From Paracoccus zhejiangensis (lineage in GTDB: Bacteria > Pseudomonadota > Alphaproteobacteria > Rhodobacterales > Rhodobacteraceae), in the NCBI RefSeq assembly GCF_002847445.1, contig NZ_CP025433.1:86391-150390 (forward strand): 64,000 bases of DNA. The letters are read 5' to 3'. Of the stretch, positions 17,492 to 25,363 are shown one piece after another; within the stretch, counting starts at the first letter, position 1; every line of letters begins with the position of its first letter. The notes beneath the pieces are model-generated. The model saw nothing but the letters and a program-made list of their open reading frames with translations. It searched no databases and was not told the origin of the DNA. A program made the position numbers and the translations under genes.

Positions 17492-18654
17492 TCCACCCGC
17501 TCCCACTTGCCGGTTTCACCCGACCGAAGCAGGGCATCGGCCACCAGTTCCGTCAGCAGACCATCCTCGAAATTCGGGCTGGGCTGCTTGCCGCTGGCAA
17601 TCGCGCTGAACAGGTCGAAGCATTCGACGATCTTCGTTTCCGAATAGCCGATGCCCAGACCGGGGATCGGCCACAGACCGCCGCCATAGGGATGGGCTGG
17701 ACCAGTGTAGACCGTGCGGAAGCCGCGTGCATCGGCGGGGTCGTCGGCGAACATCACCTGCAACTCGTCACGGCGTTCGTAGTTGAAGTGGATCGACCCC
17801 TTCGTCCCGTGGATTTCCAGCGTGATGAAGTTGTTCCGACCCCATGCGTTGCGCGTGGCCTCCAGGCTGCCGATGGCCCCGTTGCCGAAGCGCAGCATCG
17901 ACACCACCTCGTCATCCACATCCACCGGAGCACGTTCGGCATCAGCGGATTTCTCCGACGCACCCAGCTTGTCCACCCCGCCCTGCTGGATGGGGCGCGT
18001 CGTGACATAGGTCTTGGTCATGGCGATCACCTCGGCAATGGGACCGACGAGGTAATGCGCAAGGTCCACCACATGGGTCCCGATATCCCCCACCGTGCCC
18101 GACCCCGCGATCTTCTTCTGAAAGCGCCAGGACAGCGGCCCGTTCTCATCTGCCGACCAGTCCTGAAGGTAGGTGCCGCGGAAGTTCAGGATGCGGCCGA
18201 TGCGGCCTTCCTCGATATATTTCTTGGCCAGCGCCACGGCGGGCGTGCGGCGGTAGTTGAAGGCCACCATGTGGATGATGCCTGCGGCCTTCGCGGCTTC
18301 GGTCATCGCGCGGGCCTCTTCCACGGTGCGGGCGAGGGGCTTTTCGCAGATGATGTGCTTGCCCGCCTTGGCGGCGGCGATGGCAATCTCGGCATGGACA
18401 TTGTTCGGCGTGCAGATGTCGACCACGTCGATATCGGGCCGCTCCACCACGCTGCGCCAGTCGCTGGAGGCTTCGTCAAAGCCGAAGCGGCGGCGGGCTT
18501 CCTCGGCGGCGCCATCGGTCATGTCCACGACCACCTTGCGGTGCGGGATTGCCGGGGCGGGCCAGAAGAACATCGGCATCGAGGCATAGGCCATGGCATG
18601 CGCCTTGCCCATGAACCCGCCACCGATCATGGCGACGTTCATCACTTTGGTCAT
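17488..18654 (-). CDS. Gfo/Idh/MocA-family oxidoreductase (388 aa)
   Basis: A second dehydrogenase of the locus. The Rossmann motif is NVAMIGGGFMGKAHAMAYA. ICEKPLARTVEEA carries the catalytic Lys, and GSGTVGDIGTHVVDLAHYL carries Asp and His. It differs strongly from the 12499 protein and looks more like inositol/scyllo-inositol or glucoside 3-dehydrogenase types. It directly precedes the ABC ATPase and follows a stem-loop that separates it from the binding-protein gene. Substrate unproved. Confidence 0.9.
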   Translation of the reverse strand: MTKVMNVAMIGGGFMGKAHAMAYASMPMFFWPAPAIPHRKVVVDMTDGAAEEARRRFGFDEASSDWRSVVERPDIDVVDICTPNNVHAEIAIAAAKAGKHIICEKPLARTVEEARAMTEAAKAAGIIHMVAFNYRRTPAVALAKKYIEEGRIGRILNFRGTYLQDWSADENGPLSWRFQKKIAGSGTVGDIGTHVVDLAHYLVGPIAEVIAMTKTYVTTRPIQQGGVDKLGASEKSADAERAPVDVDDEVVSMLRFGNGAIGSLEATRNAWGRNNFITLEIHGTKGSIHFNYERRDELQVMFADDPADARGFRTVYTGPAHPYGGGLWPIPGLGIGYSETKIVECFDLFSAIASGKQPSPNFEDGLLTELVADALLRSGETGKWERVE

Positions 18655-18696
18655 TGTCGGTCTCCGATCTTGTGCGGGTCGCGGAAGTTGGGAAGG

Positions 18697-18743
18697 GCCG
18701 GGCCTTCACGGGCGGGGAGCAACGCCCCCAGTAAAGGCCCGGC
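18697..18743 (-). promoter_or_regulatory. Stem-loop between binding-protein gene and rest of operon
   Basis: Arms GCCGGGCCTT (18697-18706) and AAGGCCCGGC (18734-18743), with a second small GGGCG/CGCCC stem inside the loop. It lies in the 128 bp gap after the binding-protein gene. Such hairpins often protect or attenuate the message, so that the binding protein is made in excess over the permease and ATPase. No T-run follows, so it is not a full terminator. Confidence 0.65.
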
Positions 18744-18782
18744 AGGCGCACGGGGTGATAGGGACACCCCGCGCGTGTTCGG

Positions 18783-19904
18783 TCACTGCATCGAGGCCTT
18801 GATGTTGTCGGTCGCTTCGGTCGAGTAGACCTGCTTCCACGCGTCGAGCAGGTTGTCCTTGCTGACGGGCAGCGCAGGCAGGGCCACGAAGTCGGGCGCA
18901 TCCTTGTCGAGCAGGGCGTAGCCTGCCAGCTTCGCCTCGACCACGCCGGCGTCATAGGGACGCTGTGCGCCAAGGCCCTTCATGAAGCCGCCCTGCGCCA
19001 TGCTGATGGCGACGTTTTCGCCAAGGTCGACGGTGGTGATGATCAGATCATCGCGGCCATTGGCGCGGGCGGCGGCCATCACGCCTTCGGCCGGAACGTC
19101 CCAGACCGCCCAGATGCCCTTGATGTTCGGGTTCGCGGTCAGCATCGCGCCAGCCGCCTTCTCCGCATCGCCCGAGAAGTCCGGCCCGCCGATCCCCTGT
19201 TCTTCCACGATCTTGATGTTCGGGTAGTCGCTGGCGATCGTCGCCTTGAACGCGTCATAGCGCTGCTTCGTTACGAAGAAGTCGGCGGCGTGGAACACGA
19301 GCCCGATTTCGCCCCCGTCAGGGCCAAGCGCCTTGGCCATCAGATGGGCTGCGGCGACGCCATTGCCGTAGTTGTCGGCCGAGACGACCGAGACATAGTC
19401 GGTGCCCGGAACGAAGCCCGTCGGGACGTTGTCCATGAACACGAGCTTGGCCCCGGCCTCATGCGCGGCGCGGTAGGCGGCGGCGGTGGCGGTGGGGTCG
19501 GTCGGGATCGACACGATGATGTCGGGCGACTGCGCCATGATGGTTTCAAGGTCGCTGACCTGCTTTTCGGGCTTGAAGCCCGCATCGGTCACGGAGATCA
19601 CTTTGATCCCCATCGCGGCGAACTGGGTCTGCAGGCCGTTGATCTGCGCCTGGCTCCAGTCGTTGCCGGCGTAATGCATCACGATGGCAGCGGTGGCGCC
19701 CATCTCCTTGATCTTGGCCAGCTCTTCATCGCTGAGCACGACATCCGAGGCGGGCGAGGGGTCTTCACCGCTCGGTCCCTTGGACAGGACGGTTTCCTGC
19801 AACTTGGCAAGCGCCGCGTCCGGATCTGCAAAGGCCGGGGCGGCGATCCCCATCAAAAGCGCAAGCGCGGTCGCCGAGCCCATGAGGCTGCGTCTGGTCA
19901 TCAT
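18783..19904 (-). CDS. Sugar ABC transporter periplasmic substrate-binding protein
   Basis: A 373-residue type I periplasmic binding protein. A signal peptide is clear (MMTRRSLMGSATALALLMG with cleavage after AFA). The fold is the two-lobed RbsB type: AAIVMHYAGNDWSQAQINGL, SDLETIMAQSPDIIVSIP, and VVSADNYGNGVAAAHLMA. It delivers the ligand to the RbsC/RbsA-like transporter. It is the second gene of the operon and is related to the protein coded at 22372, which has no signal peptide. Confidence 0.93.
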   Translation of the reverse strand: MMTRRSLMGSATALALLMGIAAPAFADPDAALAKLQETVLSKGPSGEDPSPASDVVLSDEELAKIKEMGATAAIVMHYAGNDWSQAQINGLQTQFAAMGIKVISVTDAGFKPEKQVSDLETIMAQSPDIIVSIPTDPTATAAAYRAAHEAGAKLVFMDNVPTGFVPGTDYVSVVSADNYGNGVAAAHLMAKALGPDGGEIGLVFHAADFFVTKQRYDAFKATIASDYPNIKIVEEQGIGGPDFSGDAEKAAGAMLTANPNIKGIWAVWDVPAEGVMAAARANGRDDLIITTVDLGENVAISMAQGGFMKGLGAQRPYDAGVVEAKLAGYALLDKDAPDFVALPALPVSKDNLLDAWKQVYSTEATDNIKASMQ

Positions 19905-19959
19905 AACTTCTTCCTCCCAGAGAAGTGTCGGGGTTGCCCCCGTGTGGTGGGCAGGGCGT

Positions 19960-20781
19960 TCAGCCGGCGATTGCCCGGTTCAGGTAGTCCATGCTCAGCC
20001 GCGCCCCTTCGGCGGGGTCACGCCAGGAGTCGAGTTCGGTGCAGACCCAGCCCGCAAAGCCCACATCCCGCATCGCCTTCAGGATCGGCCCCGTCGGCAC
20101 ATCGCCGCGGTCAAGCGGGGTGAAGGCAAAGGGTTCACGCTGGAAGCCCTTGAGGTGGATGTAGGAAATCCGCTTCGCGTGGTCGCGGATCAGTTGCGCC
20201 GGATCACCACCGGCTGCGGCCAGATGCGCCGTGTCGGGGCAGAAATCGATGGCGGTCAGGTCGAAGATCTTGGCCACTTCGCCCGGCCCTTCGACGATGG
20301 TCGACAAGTGCGGGTGGTAATGCGCCCGCAACCCCCGCGCCTCGGCCAGCGCCTTCACGCGGTCGAGGGCTGCGCCCAGCTTGTGATAATCCGGCTCGCG
20401 CGTGCCGTCGAAACGCTTGGCCCCGCCGCCCACCACCAGATGCGGCGCGCCCAGTTCGGCGGCACGGTCGGCGGCGCGCGTCACGCGGGCCAGTTCCTCG
20501 GGCAGAATGTCGTCGAAGATGAAGTTCCCGCCCGCATAGGTGGCGACCAGTTCCAGCCCGTTGTCGGCCAGAAGCTTGCGCATCTCGGCGGCGCTGTAGT
20601 CCAGCAGGTTGCCGTCGAACAGCTCCACCCCGGCATAACCAGCGGCAGCGATGTCGGCGCAGGCGCGGTCCATATCGCCGTAGGTGCGGTAGGCCAGTTG
20701 CGTGATCGAGGTGACGCCCACGGCATCGCCCCCGAGCCCCCCCCAGCAATTGGCGTGATAGGCCAGCTTCCAAGCTGTCAT
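19960..20781 (-). CDS. Sugar phosphate isomerase/epimerase-like TIM barrel (273 aa)
   Basis: First gene of the minus-strand sugar operon. It is a xylose-isomerase-like TIM barrel starting MTAWKLAYHANCWGGLGGDAVG. Metal-site segments are GVELFDGN, the region around HYHPHLSTIVEG, IDFCPDTAHLAAAG (Asp/His), and RISYIHLKGFQ, with VCTELDSW at the end (Glu). It is close in type to inosose dehydratase (IolE-like) enzymes. The gap to the binding-protein gene is 55 bp. The name IolE would be too strong on sequence alone. Confidence 0.87.
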   Translation of the reverse strand: MTAWKLAYHANCWGGLGGDAVGVTSITQLAYRTYGDMDRACADIAAAGYAGVELFDGNLLDYSAAEMRKLLADNGLELVATYAGGNFIFDDILPEELARVTRAADRAAELGAPHLVVGGGAKRFDGTREPDYHKLGAALDRVKALAEARGLRAHYHPHLSTIVEGPGEVAKIFDLTAIDFCPDTAHLAAAGGDPAQLIRDHAKRISYIHLKGFQREPFAFTPLDRGDVPTGPILKAMRDVGFAGWVCTELDSWRDPAEGARLSMDYLNRAIAG

Positions 20782-21004
20782 CGGTATCCCCTCCCCGTGC
20801 CGCAGGCGCTGCGGGATGGCCCGCCTTGCCTGCTTTCCTGCCGGCCTCCTCTGACCGTGGCAATTTCGTTAAGCCTAGATTCAGCTTTGGTCAATAATAA
20901 ATCTGCTTATGTCTGATTACTTCTGCATTTTTACAGCATAAGTTTTTCCTTGAACGGCAGAAGGACGCCCTTTATCCCTTCTGAAACCCTGCAAGGACGC
21001 GATT
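20782..21004. promoter_or_regulatory. Divergent promoter region, sugar operon / ROK gene
   Basis: A 223 bp gap between divergent genes, with an AT-rich core at about 20865-20945 in an otherwise GC-rich setting. Loosely similar words GATTCAGCTTTG, AATCTGCTTATG and CTTCTGCATTTT recur about 23-30 bp apart and may be sites for the ROK protein. No exact -35/-10 pair can be fixed. Confidence 0.55.
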
Positions 21005-22375
21005 TTGCCCCTGACTGCCCAGGACCTGACCGAATCGCCCCGCCCCCGCGGCAAGGGACGGCCGCGCACGGTGGAAACCGCTGCGCCATCGCTGGTCGAA
21101 CTCCTGAACCTCGTCCGCACGGGTGCCGCCAACACGCGGCAGGAACTGGAACGCCAAAGCGAATTCGGCCGCGCCGTGGTGGCGGATCGCCTGACGATGC
21201 TGGGCGATCTGGGACTGGTGGACGAAAGCGAACTGGGCACCGCCACGGGCGGCCGAGCGCCGCGACTGGTGCGCTTTGCCGCGCGACGCGCCGCGATCCT
21301 TGTCGCCACGCTGGATCAAACCGCGATCGGGGTAGGTGTGGCCGACCTTTCCGGCAAACTCCTGACCGAACATCACGAAGCCGCCGACCTGACCGCCCCG
21401 CCCGCCGAACTGGCCGATCGTCTGACAGCACTCTTCCGCTGGTCGATGGAGCGTCATGCACCGCAGGGCGGCATATGGGGCATCTCCCTCTCCGTCCCCG
21501 GGGCCGTTCAGGGCGCGACGGAGGGTGACTTCCTGACCGCCACGCCGCCGGTCCTTCCCGCCTGGGAAGGGTTTCCACTTGTCGAAACGCTGACGCGCGA
21601 TTTCGGCGTGCCGGTCTGGATGCGGTCCAGCGTCGAGACGATGACGATGGGCGAGCTGCACGCAGGCGCGGCGATCGGCACGCGCAGTATGCTTTTCCTG
21701 AAGGTCGGCCGCCGCATCGGCGCGGGCATCGTCTGCGACGGCCAGCTGTATCGTGGCGCGCATGGCGCGGCAGGCCTGATCGGATCGCTTCCAGTCACCT
21801 CAGGCGGGCGAAGCGGCCCTCTCGATGCCCTCGCAGGATCGGACATGATCCAGCGCGAAGGTCTATCGGCGGCACAGGACGGGCGAAGCCCCATGCTGGC
21901 CGACATCCAGCGCCGCGGTGGCGAGATCACGGCCATCGAAGTCTCGCAAGCCGCACAGATCGGCGATCCCGCCTCGGTCGCGATCCTGACCGAGTCGGGC
22001 CACCTGATCGGTCAGGTCGTGGCGACGCTGGCCAATGCGTTGAACCCGGAACTGATCGTGCTGTCGGGGTCCATCGTGCAGACGAACGACATCCTCCTCG
22101 CCGCGGTGCGCGAGGCGGTCTATGGCGCATCGCATCCCTTCGTCACGCGCGACCTGCGGATCATCCGGTCGCAGATGGGCAGTTCGGCCGGACTTGTCGG
22201 CGCGGCCCGCGTGGCCTCGGAACAGCTGTTCGCGCCGAGTTTCCTGAAGGAATGGGTGATGCAGGGTAGCCCGCTTGCCCATCCGGCCTTCGCCGCCCTG
22301 CAGGATCGGCTTTCGCAAACCGCACCGCCCCCTCCGCCGCCAAGGGCGGGGACCGGACAGGAGCTTCCGAGATGA
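21005..22375 (+). CDS. ROK-family transcriptional regulator
   Basis: 456 residues. An N-terminal winged helix (LVELLNLVRTGAANTRQELERQSEFGRAVVADRLTMLGDLGL) is followed by a ROK sugar-kinase-like domain. It shows GISLSVPGAVQG, VWMRSSVETMTMGELHAG, and LKVGRRIGAGIVCDGQLYRGAHGAAGLIGS. The usual zinc motif with three cysteines is not evident. It is expected to repress the divergent sugar operon until the sugar or its product binds. The start is TTG at 21005 after CAAGGACGCGAT. Its stop overlaps the next ATG (ATGA). A proline run (PPPPPP) lies near the C-terminus. Confidence 0.9.
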   Translation: MPLTAQDLTESPRPRGKGRPRTVETAAPSLVELLNLVRTGAANTRQELERQSEFGRAVVADRLTMLGDLGLVDESELGTATGGRAPRLVRFAARRAAILVATLDQTAIGVGVADLSGKLLTEHHEAADLTAPPAELADRLTALFRWSMERHAPQGGIWGISLSVPGAVQGATEGDFLTATPPVLPAWEGFPLVETLTRDFGVPVWMRSSVETMTMGELHAGAAIGTRSMLFLKVGRRIGAGIVCDGQLYRGAHGAAGLIGSLPVTSGGRSGPLDALAGSDMIQREGLSAAQDGRSPMLADIQRRGGEITAIEVSQAAQIGDPASVAILTESGHLIGQVVATLANALNPELIVLSGSIVQTNDILLAAVREAVYGASHPFVTRDLRIIRSQMGSSAGLVGAARVASEQLFAPSFLKEWVMQGSPLAHPAFAALQDRLSQTAPPPPPPRAGTGQELPR

Positions 22376-23382
22376 CGATATCCGGCCTCGGCCCGCATGG
22401 CGAACGCGCCGCCCCGCCCGAACGGGTCAGCCTGCTGCCCGACGACCGCACCGCCGCCAAGGCGGCCGGATGGCGCGTTGCCGTGGTCCTGCACACCTTG
22501 GAAAGCGACTGGGCCAAGCAGCAACTTGCCGGCATGATGGGTATCTTCGGCGATTGCGGCGCCGCGGTGATCGATGTCGTGGATTGCGCCTTTTCCCCCG
22601 ACATGCAGGTGGCCGAACTTGACCGGCTGATCTCGCAACGCCCCGATGCGATCATCTCCCTTCCCGTGGCGAATGAACAGGTCGCCGCCGCGCACCGCCG
22701 GGTGTCCGAGGCGGGAATAAAGCTGGTCCTGCTGGACAACGCGCCCACCGGCCTGTTGCCGGGCAAGGACTACACGGCGCTGGTGTCTTCGGACAACTTC
22801 GGTCTGGGCAAGATCGCGGCCGCCGGACTTTCTCCCCGCATCCCCGACGGGGCGAAAGTCGGCGTCCTCGGCTTCGCCGCCGATTTCTTCGCTACGAACG
22901 AACGCGAGATCGCCTTCACCAAATGGCTTCAGGTGAACCGCCCCGACATCACACCGCGCATCCACCGCTTCGCGCGGATCGAGGACTCAGCCGCAGCCGC
23001 GGATGACCTTCTGTCGGCAAACCCCGATCTGGCCGGGCTATTCGTCGTTTGGGACACGCCTGCCCTTGCCGCAGCCACCCGCCTTGCAGAACGCGGCGCA
23101 ACGATGTCCATGGCAACCGTGGACCTCGGAGAGGCCGCAGCCATCGCCCTCGCAACGGGCAATTCCTTCTGCTGCATCGCAGCCCAGCAGCCTTTCCTCC
23201 AAGGGATCACAGCCGCACAGACCGTGATCCTGTGCCTTCTCGGTCGCCCCGTTCCCGCCTGGATCGCCCTACCCGGCATTGGCGTCACACGGGACAACGT
23301 GGTCGAAAGTTTCCAGACGATCTGGCGGCAACCGGCCCCGCGCGAAGTGCTCCGCGTGCTGGGCCTGTCGCGCGGCAAATGA
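22372..23382 (+). CDS. Sugar-binding-protein-like protein without signal peptide
   Basis: 336 residues with a complete type I periplasmic-binding-protein fold: VAVVLHTLESDWAKQQLAGM, ISQRPDAIISLPVANEQVAAA, LVLLDNAPTGLLPGKDYTALVSSDNFGLGKIAA and LFVVWDTPALAAA. Segment order matches the exported binding protein at 18783. The N-terminus (MTISGLGPHGERAAPPERV) has no signal peptide, lipobox or membrane segment, and no helix-turn-helix. It overlaps the ROK gene by 4 bp. A cytosolic ligand sensor or co-regulator for the ROK protein is the simplest inference; loss of export from a duplicated gene is the alternative. Confidence 0.85.
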   Translation: MTISGLGPHGERAAPPERVSLLPDDRTAAKAAGWRVAVVLHTLESDWAKQQLAGMMGIFGDCGAAVIDVVDCAFSPDMQVAELDRLISQRPDAIISLPVANEQVAAAHRRVSEAGIKLVLLDNAPTGLLPGKDYTALVSSDNFGLGKIAAAGLSPRIPDGAKVGVLGFAADFFATNEREIAFTKWLQVNRPDITPRIHRFARIEDSAAAADDLLSANPDLAGLFVVWDTPALAAATRLAERGATMSMATVDLGEAAAIALATGNSFCCIAAQQPFLQGITAAQTVILCLLGRPVPAWIALPGIGVTRDNVVESFQTIWRQPAPREVLRVLGLSRGK

Positions 23383-23616
23383 AGGCCGGCATGGCAGCGA
23401 TGCGACAGGCTCACCGGCGGATTTGAATCCGCCAAAGTTCCATTACGACTGTCCATCGACATATCGCCGCGACCGTCCGCTTTGGGCCGAGGGTGTGTGG
23501 AAACTCATGGCCTGGGTTGGCCACGGGCGATCATACGGTCCGGTGCGCGCCATCGGCGTATCCCTCCGGCGGGGACCGTCTGACGGGATTTCGCCGCCGG
23601 TGATAAGTCCGACCTT
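23383..23616. other. Short gap before IS66 remnant
   Basis: The left part follows the binding-protein-like gene. The right part probably includes the left end of the IS66-type element, but no clear terminal inverted repeat could be paired with a right end because that end is missing. Confidence 0.4.
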
Positions 23617-24031
23617 ATGGCCGACCATAAGTTCAGACCTGAGATCGAAGTTCTTTCTGCCGCGGATGCGCCGCGCCGGCGGCACTGGCGCGATGCGGAC
23701 AAGATCCGGATCGTGGAGGAGAGCTTCGTGGGGCCTCGTCAGGTGGCGGCGACGGGCCCGGCGGCATGGTGTGTCACGCTCTCTTCTGACGATATGGCGC
23801 CGGCAATATCGCAACGGCGAGTTTGGTGATGAGACAGCGTCGGCGTTCATACCGTTGACGATCTCGCCCGGGAGGCTCGCGCCAGTGACTGCGAAGGCGC
23901 CAGTGGCGCGGCGTGACACCCCTAATGTGCAGCTCGAGATCGTGCTGAGGAACGGGCGCCGACTTCTTGTCCCCTCCACGGTGGACCCGGAAGCGTTGGC
24001 CCGGCTTCTTCCGGTGCTGGAGGGTCGATGA
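23617..24031 (+). pseudogene. IS66-family orfA (tnpA), frameshifted
   Basis: The first part (MADHKFRPEIEVLSAADAPRRR, then IRIVEESFVGPRQVAAT) is in one frame. The rest (ARRHGVSRSLLTIWRRQYRNGE, ending ALARLLPVLEGR) is in the next frame. One extra G in ACGGGCCCGG near 23755 causes the shift. The helix-turn-helix typical of IS66 orfA lies across the break. Its stop overlaps the orfB start by 4 bp, the normal IS66 order. Confidence 0.88.
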
Positions 24032-24190
24032 TCGCCTTCCCGGCGGGGGTGCGCGTGTGGATCGCGGGTGGGGTGACGGACATGCGGCGCGGCATGAACA
24101 CGCTGGCGCTGACAGTTCAGCAGGGACTCGGGCGCGATCCGCATGCGGGCGAGATCTTCTGCTTTCGCGGGCGCAAGGGCGACCTGGTCA
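24028..24190 (+). pseudogene. IS66-family orfB (tnpB), 3' truncated
   Basis: It codes for MIAFPAGVRVWIAGGVTDMRRGMN and continues to FCFRGRKGDLV, the usual N-terminal half of IS66 TnpB (about 115 residues when complete). Similarity ends near 24187, where the sequence turns into the 3' end of an IS1182-type gene on the other strand. The transposase gene tnpC is absent. Confidence 0.88.
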
Positions 24191-25256
24191 GCTTGTTGCC
24201 TGCCGGGCAACGATAGACGTCGCGTTCCGGATCGTAGAGAAAGTCCGCCTTGACGAACATGCCTTTGCCTTCGTTGCCCGAGGTGGCGGGCCGCGGCACG
24301 GTCGTGGTGATGCCCACCTCATGGCAGGCAAGGATCTCGGTGCCGCTGAAGTAGCCCTTGTCGACATTGGCGTGCAGGTCGTCGCGGCCGAGAGCCTCCT
24401 TGGCCGCCACCGCCATCGGGCTCAGTTGATCGCGGTCAAAACCCTGGTTCGTGACGTCATGCGTGACGATGATGTGGGTCTCGGTATCGACGACATTCTG
24501 GACGTTGTAGCCGACGAGCCCGCTGTGCCGGGCGCTGGTCGCCATGGTGCGGGCATCTGGATCAGTCAGGGATATCTGGCCGTCCGGCGCGTCGGCCAGG
24601 GCCTTGTCCATCGCCTTCAGCCGCGCGACCTCCTGCCGGATGCGGCCGTAGCGGCGGGCAAGATGGGCGACCTTCTCAGTGCGCGCCTCGCCTTCCTCCT
24701 GCCCGTCGATGCGGACCATCTCGTTGATGTAGCGTTCGACATCGGCCTCGAGATGCGCCAGGCGGCTGGCGATCTTGCCCTTGGTGAAGTTGCGGTCGCG
24801 GTTGTTCACCGCCTTGAACTTGCTGCCATCGATCGCGACGCAATCGCCCTTCAGCGTGCCGATCCGGCGGCAGAGTTCCACGAACTGCGCGCAGGTCTTG
24901 CCGATGGCCGGGCCATTGTCGCGCCGGAAGTCGGCGATAGTCTTGTGGTCCGGCACAAGCCGACCGGTCAGCCACATCGCCTCGACATTGCGCCCCGCCT
25001 CGCGCTCCAGCCGTCGGCTGGAAGGGATCCGGTTCAAATAGCCGTATATGAACAGCTTGAGCAGGACCGCAGGGTGATATCCGGGCCGCCCCGTCCGTGC
25101 CGGGGCCGAACGCACGAAGCCAAAGCCTGGTAGATCAAGCTCATCGACAAAGAGATCAACGACGCGAACGAGGTGATCTTCGCCGATCCAGTCCTCCAAC
25201 CGCTCCGGGAAAAGGGCGGTCTGGCCACGCCCAATACCTTCGATGAAACCCGCCAT
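24190..25256 (-). pseudogene. IS1182-family transposase, C-terminus lost
   Basis: About 356 codons from MAGFIEGIGRGQTALFPERL. DDE parts include KGDCVAIDGSKFKAV (first Asp) and DDLHANVDKGYFSGTEI (second Asp region). The last family-like residues are YRCPAGNKLTR near 24190. After that the frame simply reads the opposite strand of the IS66 orfB fragment. Roughly the last 100 residues, including the C-terminal Glu region, are missing, so it should be inactive. The two IS remnants truncate each other at this junction. Confidence 0.85.
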
Positions 25257-25363
25257 GCCGAACCCCTGCTGACCTGCAGAAGTCTACCACAGCAGGCAGT
25301 GTCCACACAGCCTCGGCCGTTCAGATATGACTAGGCGGCGACGATCACCGTGAGCAGTCTTCG

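Noticed and set aside
15866..17647. 593-codon open frame on the plus strand
   Set aside because: Antisense to the ABC ATPase gene; His/Arg/Gln-rich shadow composition.
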